In this document: piece by piece, positions 11,468-24,183 of the stretch
How the letters are laid out: every line of letters begins with the position of its first letter
How positions within the stretch are numbered: position 1 is the stretch's first letter
Assembly: GCA_030280995.1 (NCBI GenBank)
Contig: JASXTE010000002.1
Span: forward strand, 26,385,683-26,449,682
Source: Hemileia vastatrix
Lineage: Eukaryota; Basidiomycota; Pucciniomycetes; Pucciniales; Zaghouaniaceae
Direction of reading: 5' to 3'
Length of the DNA stretch: 64,000 nucleotides
Program-made: the position numbers and the translations under genes
Notes under the pieces: generated by a model
What the model was told of the DNA's origin: nothing
What the model saw: only the letters and a program-made list of their open reading frames with translations
Databases searched by the model: none

Positions 11468-11557
11468 ATTGAGTTAAAGTAATAATAATAATAATTAAAT
11501 AAAGAGGAAGGAAAATTAGTGTGGGAAATATGTCTTACGCTCAACGGAGCTCGCGTT

Positions 11558-11564
11558 CTTATAC
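11558..11564 (-). promoter_or_regulatory. TATA-like box upstream of the antisense gene
   Basis: The minus strand reads gggTATAAGaacgcg about 93 nt before the ATG at 11467. The spacing suits a fungal core promoter and supports independent transcription of the antisense gene. Sequence inference only. Confidence 0.35.
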
Positions 11565-11900
11565 CCGGGCATCTGTCACGCCCAACGTGACACTCGAGGC
11601 AAAAGTAGCTCATTAAATCAATACTAAAGGGCTCAAATCCATACTCGAAGCACAGAAAGCAACTCTCCATAGCAACTGCAACTTTCCTTTGTGTACTTGC
11701 TATTCAATCCCGCTAGTCTAAACTCTAAATCTAAATTAGTCAATTTCTCAATAGTGTGTCTTAGTCTTTTTCTCAATAAGTGAAGCACAGCGCAATAACC
11801 AATATAATAGTACATTAAAAGGTTTATGAAAGGTCTGTGGGTTATTAAGGGGTAGTGAGCATGGACAGAATGGTTAGTGAAGGATTAAGGGGTTAATGGA

Positions 11901-12377
11901 TGTTAGTGAGGAGGGTCCAGGTGTAACAGATATATTTTAAATGGTTTGTGGTGTGCGGAATAGTGGATGAGTATGAGGTCAAGGCGAGGAGGAGTAAAGG
12001 ATATAAAAAGGGTTGGGTTTTTTGGTTCAAGATTCCTTAGAAATAAATTATAAAACATATTTATAGTTAATAGTGATAAACCTCTAAAGTGAAAATCATT
12101 ATTATTGTATCTTTCTTTATTTTCTCAATAATAATTTCTAAATCCTAAATCTTTGATTGTTGAGTTTCCAACCCTTCGTGAGATCTTAAGAATTTTAATA
12201 TTACCTTTCAATTATATTAGAATCCTTCTGGAGCATAACTCGAAGCAGTAGTTCTTCCTTCAAGTCATCTTTGAATCACTTCCTCAAACCATCCCTCTGT
12301 GCTTCAAAGAAGTATTTGAACCTTTCATCTCACTTGCAGGAAAATCCTCAACCTTGTGTGAAGATCGTCTGGTGACA
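11901..12377 (+). repeat. E2 3' LTR
   Basis: Direct repeat of 4365-4838, with the same TGTTAGTGAGG start and GGTGACA end. Differences are scattered and mostly single bases. No long purine tract precedes it; the upstream sequence is only mildly purine-rich (gaaggattaagggg). Confidence 0.8.
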
Positions 12378-12422
12378 TAAGCCACTTATAAAAATAGTGA
12401 GAATTAAATTACTGAGACCTTT

Positions 12423-13212
12423 TGTCAAGGGGTCCTTTTGGGTCTAGAATTTTATTCGAGGTTTATACGAGGAAAATTGGGGATTAAATGAACTCTCAAA
12501 GTAAAGTACGTATTCTTTTAATCAAATTGATCTATTTAATCAAGTATAAGAGGTAGGTTTTGAATATTAGTATAATTTATAGATTAGAATTACGCTGTTG
12601 TAAATACTAAGCTTATAAAGTATAGAAATAAGTATTGTTTTGTAATTGTAGTAATAAGTAATTGATGAATGAATCATCTGAAAAGCACTAAGTAAGAGGC
12701 CTTTTATAGGCAAAACATGAGGGAATAAAATATACGGAATTCACACCATATATTGTAAGAATGTGAGAAAAAGAATGACTAAAAGGAGTACATATATGAC
12801 ATAAGAAATAAATAAACTGGTACGTCAACAAGGGCATCAAATTAATTAGAAATAAATTTTGAGTTTCTTGGACTGTCACAATTAATTAAACAATAATTAA
12901 TTAATTATATTATTTTCACGGGATTCCAGATCTCTCACTGAGGTAATATAATTGTTTTAAAGTTTTTTTATTATAATTTTATTATTAAAATCTATTCCCA
13001 TTGACTTATACTATTGAGCACTGTGTTAGGGAGTAAAATTGTAGGGGACATTTTATTTACACTAATTAATTATACTACTTATTGTACTTAACTAGTTAAT
13101 TGTAAGTAATACTTAAGTAGATAATTTATTATTAGTAAAAAGAAGGGGCGTTGCTTCAACTCAGTAAAATAATTAATTCTTTTACTGGTTAAGTCTAGTA
13201 GCCTGGCTGACA
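12423..13212 (-). mobile_element. Solo LTR, minus orientation, TSD CCTTT
   Basis: The segment begins TGTCAAGGGG and ends GCCTGGCTGACA, like the ends of the E3/E4 LTRs, and is flanked by CCTTT on both sides (12418-12422 and 13213-13217). A TATAAAAGG box lies on its minus strand near 12703. No internal coding region, so it is a solo LTR left by LTR-LTR recombination. It is a diverged relative of the E4 LTR. Confidence 0.8.
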
Positions 13213-13352
13213 CCTTTATTCTGAATTATATTTTATTATTTGTTGGATTTATACTACAGTATTCATATAGGACCATTTAAATCTTCTAGACAAAGACTAT
13301 TCAAGCTAGTTCACATTATTTTAGTTGATCTTAGCCTGACAGTTTAGGTAAT

Positions 13353-14475
13353 TGTCATCCAGGCTATTCCAGGAGTCCAGTAAATGATATGTAACTTATA
13401 AGACCTGAAAGAGGGGGTAAGAATTGTATTTAATGTATATAAATTAATATTTTATTGCATAATAAAATTATATAAGTATTTTATTACATATAAGTGTTAT
13501 ATTAATTTTATTGGTTATATAAATTTTTTATACATTTAAATTTAACATAATATATTATATTCTACAAATGATGGCGCATTTTTTATGTATTTAATAATTA
13601 TAAATTTATATTTAATTAATTAAAAACATATATTATAATTATAAGTGTAAAATTTACTTATAATATAATTAAATTAATTATTTATATTTATATATTAAAT
13701 ATCATTTTTTATAATATTAAACAATAAATAATGACACTTCTTTTGACCTATAATTGTGTCAGGAAAAAAAAATTAATACTTAATTGAAATAAATTACATA
13801 TTTGTTGCGTCAGAATATTTTTGTTTCACTTAAAAATCCTTAAATCAGACTGTACCATCTGTTTTGAATGATTTTTCTCATAGTTCATATGTTCCAGGCT
13901 TGTTTAGTTATTGACTATTTTTAATTACTGATTTGGGAATTAATGGCGGGAAAATTGGATTCTTAATTGGGGTTTTTAATTATTTGTTTCATATTTTTCT
14001 CTACATTGTTATGTTTCACTTACTCTTTGACATACTTGTTTTATCCTATTATAATTATTGTATTTACAAATATAGTGGCGCTTCAGAGGACCCATTGCCT
14101 ATAAAAGGGCCTTGGATAATCCCCTGAAGCCTCATCACTTATTACACACTCAACAATCTAAAGATAATTTTATTACGCTTATTATTATTTTTATTAGTAT
14201 TAAATTCTAATCAAAAATTCTAAATAACAATTTAAAGGTTGCCTTAAGTCTGATAGTAATCATAGTGTTTGCCGCGCAGAACTCTTACTTAAATAATATT
14301 AATATTAAATAAAACCTCAATTTGTTCATCTCTCAACTCACTTGTCGTTGCTTCATTTTAAATAAATTATTTCTTTTATTACTTTTATCTTTCTATTTAC
14401 CTTTAGTACCTTTTCCTATTTGTTTCTCTTCTTTTTTGCCCCTTTTCTTTCCCTCTTCTAGAAAACTGACCGACA
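13353..14475 (+). repeat. E3 5' LTR
   Basis: Begins TGTCATCCAGGC and ends CTGACCGACA. A TATAAAAGG promoter box lies at 14100-14108. The sequence just after it (actgagggcctttcc) is related to the sequence after the E4 5' LTR and is the likely primer binding region, though I cannot name the tRNA. Confidence 0.88.
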
Positions 14476-15150
14476 ACTGAGGGCCTTTCCAAACGACAAC
14501 GACAATCGAGCCTGGAGACAAACGACAAACGCACGGACCACCTAGCAAAAACAAAAATTTCGCCACGACCGTGTTTCGAACTTGGTTTCGATTTCTTAGT
14601 TTTATATTATATTAATTCATATATTATTTTGAAGTGATTTTTCAATCACTAGAGTAAGTTCACCTTTGCACCTCTCACTCATATTACTATATTTTTACTG
14701 CAATAACAGTGATTGTGGCTTAATTGCTGATTCACTGAGTGTAAGTGTTCAATTATTAAAAAAAATCTTTTTCCTACTTAAACATTATAGAGTGTTAAAT
14801 CCTCTTAGTCCTAGAAGAATTGACATTATTATTAATACAAATTGAATTATTAAATTAATTTTTTTTATTATTAATTATTGTTAATTTTGGTTGACTTAAA
14901 AGTACTTTGTGCTTAGTCCCAAATATATTACCATATTTAATATTGGTAATTAATTGGTTGAATTAAGTTGATTGTTTATTCCCAATTTAACCTTGCAATC
15001 CATTTTTTAATTAATTTTTTATAATTATTACTTTATATTAAAAAAAAATTTTTTTATAATTTAATTAATAAAATTTTTTTTTATATTTGGAGCAATTATT
15101 AAATAACTTTTATTATTTTTTTTAAAAAGTTAATTAATCTTCCCACTATT

Positions 15151-15832
15151 ATGTCCAACAATTTGGCTGAAAAAATTAATAACATGCAAGTGGATGAATT
15201 TGAAATTGACTATGATGCTGATACTGTGAGTTCTTCTAAAGTTGGACATAAAAAATCTTATGCTAACACAAAAAATTCACATAATTCAGGATGTGGAAAT
15301 GACAGGAAATGTAAACAAACCAAACCCCCTTCCCCTAGCACAACAGAAGGAAGTAAAGCCTCTAGTACCTCAAGAAGGTCTTCCAAAAGGATTCAAAATA
15401 AAAAAGCTTCCTCTGCCACAACAAATCAGCAACCTTTCCAGTCATATAAAAGAGTTGAAGACAGAAAATATGACGTACAAAGCAAAAGTAGACACCTTGT
15501 GGGATCAGGTTCAAGAACTCAGGAACCAGATTCAGGCCCAGGCCCCTCCTCAGTTGCCTCCCAATCAGCCTCAGTTTCAGGCTCAACCTTCACAGCCACC
15601 CAGCTCAATCATCCAAAATCCAAATACTATGGAAGTAGAGCAATGGAAATGGGATTATCTAATGAGTCACTACCAACAGAATGTGAAACACCCTCCTCAT
15701 CATCAGCCTGGCCCATCCAGAACACCCAATTTCCATCCACCTCCTCATCCCTACCAACAAGGCAGGAGAAAGAAGGCTCAAGCACAATCCCAAACCCAGT
15801 CTCAGGGAAAGTTTCCTCCTCTGCCATGGTAA
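15151..15832 (+). CDS. E3 spliced overlapping ORF (second-frame protein)
   Basis: Predicted product of about 205 residues that shares the Gag start codon. Exon 1 is 15151-15225 (25 codons, Gag frame). Intron 1 is 15226-15289 (64 nt; GTGAGT, GCTAAC branch, ATTCAG). Exon 2 is 15290-15828 (539 nt), read in the other frame: PKGFKIKKLPL, a short coiled coil, a Pro/Gln-rich segment, W-K-W, YQQ, GPSR and a His/Pro-Tyr, Lys-rich tail that ends in Trp. A donor GTAAGT at 15829 overlaps the stop; a CAG at 15886 would be its acceptor, and the protein ends at the same Trp whether or not this intron is removed. E4 has the same arrangement with an exon 2 of exactly 539 nt. Function unknown; the basic, proline-rich make-up could suit a nucleic-acid binding or trafficking factor. 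Confidence 0.55.
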
Positions 15833-18800
15833 GTAATTTGGTTGATAGTCACTTGGGTATGCTTTCTAATAAAACCTCTTCCGCAGGTAATATTATTGAA
15901 CATGGTGAAAGAACAGTTAAACCTGTTAAAAGACAGCTTCCTGTAACTAGTAGCCCTATTGATGTAATTAGCAAATTGTCATTTGATGAGCCTTTACATT
16001 TAACTTCTACTTCTCTAATTAATCCTTCTCTTGCAATTGAAAATGATTCTGTTCCCCCTGAAATCTATACCTTAATTGAAAGAACTTCTGAGGAAATATT
16101 GAAAGATACCCTTGATTGTAATGTTGTGAAAGACAAACATTTTAGAGATGTGTTAATCCATGAAAATGATAGATTAAATAATTTACACTTGCAATGTAAA
16201 GTGAGTTCTTCTGTACAAGATACAGCTTATTTAAAAATCAAAGAAACCTTGAATATTGCTCTTAGTCAACAAAAACAAATAAGAAGTGAACATAGAGCTA
16301 TCTCAGATAGAAATATCAGTCTACATATGACCTTGAGTGAATTGAAACCCCTTATTGAAGAAAAGTATTCATTCAAAAATGAAATAAAATCTCTGCAAAA
16401 TGAGTTTAAAAAGCTAAGAAATGATTTCCATGCACTAAGTACCAAACACTCAGTTTCTGAGGACAGAAATGTTCTATCTCTTGCAAAAGTAAATGACCAG
16501 ATGTCTGAAATTACAAGAATAAGAAACTATGTGTCTGACCTGCAGGAATAGTTCTCAACCTTAACCATCAATAATGAATTAAATGAGATTGCTGTCAATA
16601 AGCTGCATAAAAATAAAGGAAAAAAACCTGAGCAAAGTTCATCCTTTCTTCCTCATATTTCAACCATTAAACAAACTGACAATGAGTCTGTAAAATCTTT
16701 TGCTACTAGCAAAAAATCTTGTGATGGTCATGCACCAGCTGTTTCTGTAAATAATGAAATTTCTGAACACCTGGCTAAACTTCAGGAATTATTAATAATG
16801 AATAATTCAAACCAAAAAGTGGACCATCCCAGTAGTCAGAAAAATTGGCCTAAATTAGACCAATATCCTACCTTTGATGGTGATTCTTCCTCTGATTGGC
16901 AACACTTTATCCAAAGAATTGATAATTTAAAGAGATCTTATAAACTACCTGATGAGGAAATTGTTTCTAAGTTAATTTCTTTATTTTCCAATGTAGCCTT
17001 GATGTGGTATGAATCTGTTCTTTTAGATAACAATCATTATACATGGAATGATTGGAAATCCTTGATTGAGAATCAGTTTGGTGGTTCAAAATTCATGTTA
17101 GCTCAACAGAGACTGTATGAGAATACTAGATATGTATCCTTCTCTGTTGAAAAGCCCATTGTTTTTCTGATGAAAATAACAAAAATCCTTAGAGCAATTG
17201 ATCCAAAGATGGATTATGATATTTGGAGAGATAAAATCTTGTATAAATTACCAAATTCTCTTAGGGATTTGATTGTGGCTAGAACTGAGCATGTAAGGGA
17301 AAATTCTTCTTTCATTAATATCTGTAATGAGGTACTTCTCAACCATAAATATGAACCAAAGAATTACCTTGGTAAATCTTATAATGATCAGAATAAACCT
17401 TCTACAAAGCTCCCATAGAAATCCAGTAAACCCTCTGCCCCAGTTGCACCTAAAAAATATGCAACAAATACTTGTTATAAATGTAGCAAACCATGGCAGA
17501 AGGGTCATGTTTGTGACAAGAAAATTCATCTTGTTGAACAAAATGAAGACACTGATGAAGTTGAACTTGATGTCAATAATTCTTCCAGTGACTGTGAAAG
17601 TAATATCTCCTATGACAATGAATCTGTTAAAGATGTTTTAATGTTAGAACAAGATGTCCATTATTTAAATAAAATATCTGAAGAATGTGTATTAGATTTA
17701 TCTTCAGTAGAAAGTGCTGAGATAATTAAAGATATTACTAACAATTCTATTCCTATATCCCCTTTGAAGGAACCTTTTATCATTAATGGTAAAAATGTTG
17801 ATGTAGTTCTTGATTCTGGTGCTGGAGGAAGTGTAGTGTCTGAAAAAGCTTTGGCTTCAGTGGATAAGGAATATTTGAGTAAATTATTGCCAATAACTTC
17901 TGAAAAATGGAGAGGGTATGGTTCTACCTTATTTCCTATTGGCAAATGCAAAACCTCTGTATTCTTCAAATATAATGGTGGTTTTGTCAGAGCTATTTGT
18001 GAGTTTGTTGTCATGAAAAATGATAATTTGAGCAATTGGTTTATTATGGGAAATGATATTTTAACCATGTTTGGTGTGATACTGGACCCAGCAAATAATT
18101 GCTTTACCTTAGGAATGAATGGAAAAAGGAAATTCAAAATTTCCTCTCCTAAAAATTCTGGGCATTTGTTGAAATCTTGTAACTCACTGATCCAGGGTAA
18201 AGGTAGAATAACAACTGAAATGGATGATTTATTACATGAAATAAATACTGCTTATTTTGGTGATCAGTTGACTAGTGAACAAAAAGATTCTATTGTTGCC
18301 TCTATTACCTCTTTCCCTATGGCTTTTGCTCATGGTTCTCATGTCTTGGGAATTGTTCAGGAAGAGATGAAAATTACCTTATCCTGTAACTTGAGTGATA
18401 TTCCTCCTAGTCTTAAGAAAAAACCATATCCTGCTTCTCCAACAAAAAGAAAGGATATTGAAGATAATATTGAAACATTATTAAAAATGAATATCATTGA
18501 GAAAGTGGATGTCACCCCCAAATATTGTGTCATCTCCCCAGTCTTGAATTCTTATGAAAAAGATAAAGCTAGATTATGTGGAGATAACAGAGCTTTAAAC
18601 ACTTATACTGTTGATGATATTTATCCTTTACCCAGAATTAATTCAATACATGCTACCTTGCAAGGTGCAAAATTTATTAGTTGTCTGGATGGTAATAAAG
18701 GTTATCATCAAGTTCCAGTTGAGAAAAATTCTCAAAATTTTTTTCTTATTGCTACTCATATGGGAATATATAAGTATGTTAGGATGCCATTTGGCCCTAA

Positions 18801-21093
18801 AAATGCTCCTTCAGTTTTCCAGAAAGTTATGGATAACACTTTCCATCAAGAAATTATTGAAGGTTGGCTCATGGTTTATATTGATGATATTATTGTTTTT
18901 TCTAAACTTTTGATGAACATATGATTCACTTGAATAGAGTTTTCCAAAAAATGGATGAAATCAATATGACCTTATCTTTAAAAAAGTGTAAATTTGGTTT
19001 TCAATCTTTGAAAGTCCTTGGCCATGTTGTGTCAGGCTTACAAATTTGTGTAGACCATAACAAACTTGCTGCCATTCAAAATGTGGAATCACCAACTTCT
19101 GTAAGAAAAATACAAAGTTTTTTGGGTATGTGTGGCTATTATAGACAATATATTAAAAATTATCAGGTCATAGCCTTGCCTCTTAAAAAACTGACCAGAA
19201 AAGATGTTGCTTTTCTCTGGAATAATGACTGTCAAAAAGCTTTTGATACATTAAAAAGTTGCTTAATGACAGCCCCTATATTGGCTCTTCCAGATTTTAA
19301 CAAGCCATTTGTCCTATATACAGATGCTAGCTTTATTGGTCTGGGTGCTGCCCTTCATCAGAAGCAAATTATTAATGATAAATCCTCAGAGGTTGTAATT
19401 TGTTATATTTCAAGAACCTTAAGAAATAGTGAATTGAAATATGGTGCCACTCAATTGGAGTGCTTAGCAGTAGTTTGGGCTCTTGAGAATCTTCATTACT
19501 ATTTGGATGACCAAAAATTTGAGTTGGTAACTGATTGTAGTGCTGTGAAGTCCCTCTTAAACCTAAAGACACCTAACAGACATATGTTCAGGTGGCAACT
19601 TGCTGTTCAAAAATACAGAGGACGGATGACAATTATCCATAGAGCTAGAAATGTTCACTCCAATGTTGATATGCTCTCCAGATTGCCTCTGCCAAATAAT
19701 GACTCAAATCCTGCTTATGTACCTGAAGATGATACTGTTCATATCCATGGTATATTTATAGTTGATATGGAAGAGGAGTTATTACAATTAATACTGGATT
19801 TATATGATAAGGATTCTGATTTAAATAAATTGGTTACTATCTTAAATTATCCTAAGAATGCTTCAATTCAAGCATTAATAAAAACTCTTCCTGCAAAGTA
19901 TCAAAATGCTTTAAATAAAGGAAAGTTCTCTATTGAAGATGGTTATATATATTATAGAAGGAAGCTTACTAATGTAATTGTAATTCCTCCTGCAATGAAA
20001 GAAAATATCCTCAAACTTTGTCATGATGACATATTAGCTGGTCATTTTGATCTTGAAAAAACATTGATTAGAATCAAAAACACTGCATGGTGGGCTAATA
20101 TGTCTGAAGACACAAAATTATATGTTGAATCTTGTGATTCCTGCCAAAAATCTAAAAGGTTAACAGGTAAGAGAGCAGGGTTATTACAACATATTGAAGC
20201 ACCTAGTGCTCCCTGGCAAATCATTAATATGGATTTTGTCACTGGTCTTCCTGTTGCAGGTAAAGACAGCTTTAACTCTTGTTGGGTAATAGTGGATAGA
20301 TTCACAAAAATGTGAAAATTTATTCCAACCCACAAGGATGTATCCACCAAAGAATTAGCTTTCTTATGGTGGTCTTACATGTTTAATATTATTGGTTTTC
20401 AAAAGCCATTATCTCTGATAGGGATCCAAAATTCACTTCTGAGTTTTGGACCTCTTTGATGGATATTTGTGGCTGTGAGTTAAAATTGTCTACAGCTCAC
20501 CATCCTCAGACTGATGGTCTAGCTGAGAGAATGATTCAAACTCTGGAAGATATGATTAGAAGGTATTGTGCCTTTGGTTTAGAATATAAAGACAATGACA
20601 GATTTACTCATGATTGGGTCACTCTTTTGCCTGGTCTTGAATTTGCATATAATAGCACTGTTCATTCTGTCACTGAGAAAAAGCCTTTTGAGCTTTGGTT
20701 AGGTTATGTCCCAAACACTCCTGCTCAGATTCTCAATAATAAATTACCTAAGTTGGAACTACACCCTGGTGTAAGATCTTTCATGCAAATGCAAAAGCTA
20801 TGCAGAAAACATGCTCAGAGCTGTATTGATAAAGCATTTGAATATGAAAAGAAAAGATGGGATAAATCCCATAAAGAATACACATTTAACAAGGGTGATG
20901 AAGTGTTGATCTCTACTCTCCATTTCAATTTACAGGGTAACCACAAATTAAAAGATCCTTTTGTAGGACCATTTGTTGTTAAAAGAATGGTTGGTGGTAA
21001 TGCAGTAGAAGTTGTATTGTATTCTCCATATGATAGGAAACATCCTGTTTTTCCCATTTCTTTGCTGAAGCCTTATACTTCCAACAGTGACTT

Positions 21094-22213
21094 TGTCGGT
21101 CAGTCCTCTAGAAGAAGGTAAGGAAAAGAGGAGAAAAGGAGGAGAAAAGGAGGAGGACAAGAGAAAAAATAAAAGAAATAAACTGTAATAGAGTATTTAA
21201 CTTATTTAAAAGGAAAACAACGGCGAGTAACTTGAGAGATGACAAAAACTTAGGCTTTATTAATAACAATATTATTTAAGGTAAGGGTTCTGCGCGGCAA
21301 ACACTTTTAATTACTATGAGACTTAAAGAAACCTTTAAATTGTTATATAGAATTTTAATTAGAATTGTATTACTAATAAAAAGAATATAAACATAATAAA
21401 ATTGTATTTAATTTGTTGAGTGTATGATAAGTGATGAGGCTACAGGGGATTATCCTAGGCCCTTTTATAGGCAATGGGTCTTCTAAAGCGCCACTATATT
21501 TGTAAATACAATAATTAGAATAGAATAAAACAAGTATATCAAAGAGTAAATGAAACATAACAATATAGAGAAAAATATGAAACAAATAATTAAAACCCCA
21601 ATTAAGAAAGCAATTTTCCTGCCATTAATTCCCAAATCAGTAAGTAAGAATAGTGAATAACTAAACAAGACTGGAACATAGGAACTATGAGAAAAATAAT
21701 TCAAAACAGATGGTACAGTCTGATTTAAGGATATTTTTAAGTGAAACAAAAAATACTTTGACACAACAAAACATGTAATTAATCTCAATTTAGTATAAAT
21801 TAACACAATTAAGGGTCAAAAGAAGCGTCATTAATTATTGTTTTGTATTATATGAAAGGTGTTATTTAATATATAAATTTAAATAATTAATTTAAATATA
21901 TTATAAGTCAATTTTACACTTATAATTATAATATATGTTTTTCAATTAATTAAATATTAATTTATAATTATTAAATACATAAAAATGCGCCATTATTTGT
22001 AGAATATATTATATTATGTTCAATTTAAATGTATATAAAAAATTTATATAACCAATAAAATTAATATAACACTTATATGTAATAAAATACTTATATAATT
22101 TTATTATGCAATAAAATATTAATTTATATTCATTAAATACAGTTCTTACCCACTCTTTGAGGTTTTATAAGCTACATATCATTTACTGGACTCCTGGAAT
22201 AGCCTGGCTGACA
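21094..22213 (-). mobile_element. Solo LTR of E3 family nested in E3 pol, TSD GACTT
   Basis: The reverse complement of the E3 LTR: it begins TGTCGGTCAG and ends CTGGCTGACA on the plus strand. It is flanked by GACTT at 21089-21093 and 22214-22218. It separates the integrase C-terminus from the chromodomain. More diverged than the E3 LTR pair, so it came from another family member, not from E3 itself. Confidence 0.93.
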
Positions 22214-22463
22214 GACTTATTTCACAAAAGAAGGGGAAGACCTAAGAAAAACCCTCAGGAAGTCACAGAAACAGCAGAAATTGATAAAATTCTCAATGAT
22301 AGAATTATCACTTCTGAAAGAGGTACTGAATATTTATTGAGATATAAGAACAAATCATCTGAACATGATGCATGGATACCTGGCAAAGAGAATTCAAATT
22401 TGCCTACTCTGTTGAAAAAGTACAAAAAGAAAAAATCTTAGCATTTTTTTTATTGTTTTTTTT

Positions 22464-22475
22464 AGAGTGAGGGAG
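22464..22475 (+). promoter_or_regulatory. E3 polypurine tract
   Basis: Purine-rich agagtgagggag lies immediately before the TG of the 3' LTR. E4 has the equivalent ggggtgagggag in the same place. It would prime plus-strand DNA synthesis. Confidence 0.75.
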
Positions 22476-23590
22476 TGTCAGCCAGGCCATTCCAGGAGTC
22501 CAGTAAATGATATGCAACTTATAAGACCTGAAAGAGGGGGTAAGAATTGTATTTAATGTATATAAATTAATATTTTATTGCATAATAAAATTATATAAGT
22601 ATTTTATTACATATAAGTGTTATATTAATTTTATTGGTTATATAAATTTTTTATACATTTAAATTTAACATAATATATTATATTCTACAAATTATGGCGC
22701 ATTTTTTATGTATTTAATAATTATAAATTTATATTTAATTAATTAAAAACATATATTATAATTATAAGTGTAAAATTTACTTATAATATAATTAAATTAA
22801 TTATTTATATTTATATATCATTTTTTATAATATTAAACAATAAATAATGACGCTTCTTTTGACCTATAATTGTTTCAGGAAAAAAAATTAATACTTAATT
22901 GAAATAAATTACATATTTGTTGCGTCAGAATATTTTTGTTTCACTTAAAAATCCTTAAATCAGACTGTACCATCTGTTTTGAAAGATTTTTCTCATAGTT
23001 CCTATGTTCCAGGCTTGTTTAGTTATTGACTATTTTTACTTACTGATTTGGGAATTAATGGCCGGAAAATTGGATTCTTAATTGGGGTTTTAAATTATTT
23101 GTTTCATATTTTTCTCTACATTGTTATGTTTCACTTACTCTTTGATATACTTGTTTTATCCTATTATAATTATTGTATTTACAAATATAGTGGCGCTTCA
23201 GAGGACCAATTGCCTATAAAAGGGCCTTGGATAATCCCCTGTAGCCTCATCACTTATTACACACTCAACAATCTAAAGATAATTTTATTACACTTATTAT
23301 TATTTTTATTAGTGTTGATTTCTAATCAAAAATTCTAAATAACAATTTAAAGGTTGCCTTAAGTCTGATAGTAATCATAGTGTTTGCCGCGCAGAACTCT
23401 TACTTAAATAATATTAATATTAAATAAAACCTCAATTTGTACATCTCTCAACTCACTTGTCATTGCTTCATTTTAGATAAATTATTTCTTTTATTACTTT
23501 TATCTTTCTATTTACCTTTAGTACCTTTTCCTATTTGTTTCTCTTCTTTTTTGCCACTTTTCTTTCCCTCTTCTAGACAACTGACCGACA
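22476..23590 (+). repeat. E3 3' LTR
   Basis: Near-identical direct repeat of 13353-14475, from TGTCAGCCAGGC to CTGACCGACA. It is followed by the target duplication GTAAT and then the hexanucleotide array. Confidence 0.9.
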
Positions 23591-23599
23591 GTAATAATC

Positions 23600-24183
23600 A
23601 GTAAAAATAAAATAAAAATAAAAATAGAAATAGAAATAAAAATAAAAATAAAAATAAAAATAAAAATAAAAATAAAAATAAAAATAAAAATAAAAATAAA
23701 AATAAAAATAAAAATAAAAATAAAAATAAAAATAAAAATAAAAATAAAAATAAAAATAAAAATAAAAATAAAAATAAAAATAAAAATAAAAATAAAAATA
23801 AAAATAAAAATAAAAATAAAAATAAAAATAAAAATAAAAATAAAAATAAAAATAAAAATAAAAATAAAAATAAAAATAAAAATAAAAATAAAAATAAAAA
23901 TAAAAATAAAAATAAAAATAAAAATAAAAATAAAAATAAAAATAAAAATAAAAATAAAAATAAAAATAAAAATAAAAATAAAAATAAAAATAAAAATAAA
24001 AATAAAAATAAAAATAAAAATAAAAATAAAAATAAAAATAAAAACAAAAATAAAAATAAAAATAAAAATAAAAATAAAAATAAAAATAAAAATAAAAATA
24101 AAAATAAAAATAAAAATAAAAATAAAAATAAAAATAAAAATAAAAATAAAAATAAAAATAAAAATAAAAATAAAAATAAAAAT
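23600..24183. repeat. (TAAAAA)n array, left part
   Basis: About 95 units of the hexanucleotide TAAAAA, nearly perfect, with a few TAGAAA variants at the left end. The long minus-strand FL-repeat frame here is an artefact of the six-base period. It continues, in sequence, at 33291 on the far side of E4. Confidence 0.95.

Larger units (their letters stand above)
4365..12377 (+). mobile_element. E2: decayed Ty3/Gypsy chromovirus
   Basis: Two direct repeats of about 475 bp (4365-4838 and 11901-12377), each TG…CA, flank a degraded gag-pol in plus orientation and an antisense accessory gene. The order gag, protease, RT, RNase H, integrase, chromodomain marks it as a chromovirus. The five bases flanking the element do not match, so the target duplication is lost or the boundaries are off by a few bases. 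Many frameshifts and stops make it non-autonomous. Confidence 0.85.
15151..22441 (+). pseudogene. gag-pol: E3 Gag-Pol (single-frame design), broken
   Basis: From ATG 15151 one frame carries Gag (coiled-coil region near 16300-16550; capsid WPKLDQYPTFDGDSSSDW from 16849), a CYKC…GHVC knuckle near 17473, protease (VVLDSGAGGSVVS, about 17812) and RT (YIDD near 18880). Stops TAG at 16549 and 17416 interrupt it. A one-base deletion near 18904 shifts the rest: RNase H (YTDASFIGLGAALHQ), the H2C2 region (HDDILAGHF…CDSCQKSKR) and integrase. Another stop lies at 20313, a frameshift near 20395, and the solo LTR at 21094-22213. After it a chromodomain (EYLLRYKNKSSEHDAWIP) ends at TAG 22441. Alignment with E4 shows the ancestral design was a single Gag-Pol ORF with no gag/pol frameshift. 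Confidence 0.85.
13353..23590 (+). mobile_element. E3: Ty3/Gypsy chromovirus with nested solo LTR
   Basis: LTRs at 13353-14475 and 22476-23590 (about 1.12 kb, nearly identical, TGTCA…GACA) are flanked by the 5-bp duplication GTAAT (13348-13352 and 23591-23595). The interior encodes one long Gag-Pol frame with a C-terminal chromodomain, and a second frame in the gag region. A minus-oriented solo LTR of the same family (21094-22213) splits pol. Near-identity of the LTRs argues for a fairly recent insertion, yet the coding region already has stops and frameshifts. Confidence 0.92.

Noticed and set aside
4360..12382. Target-site duplication for E2
   Set aside because: The flanks read acgga and taagc; no 4-6 bp match at the LTR ends, so none is claimed.
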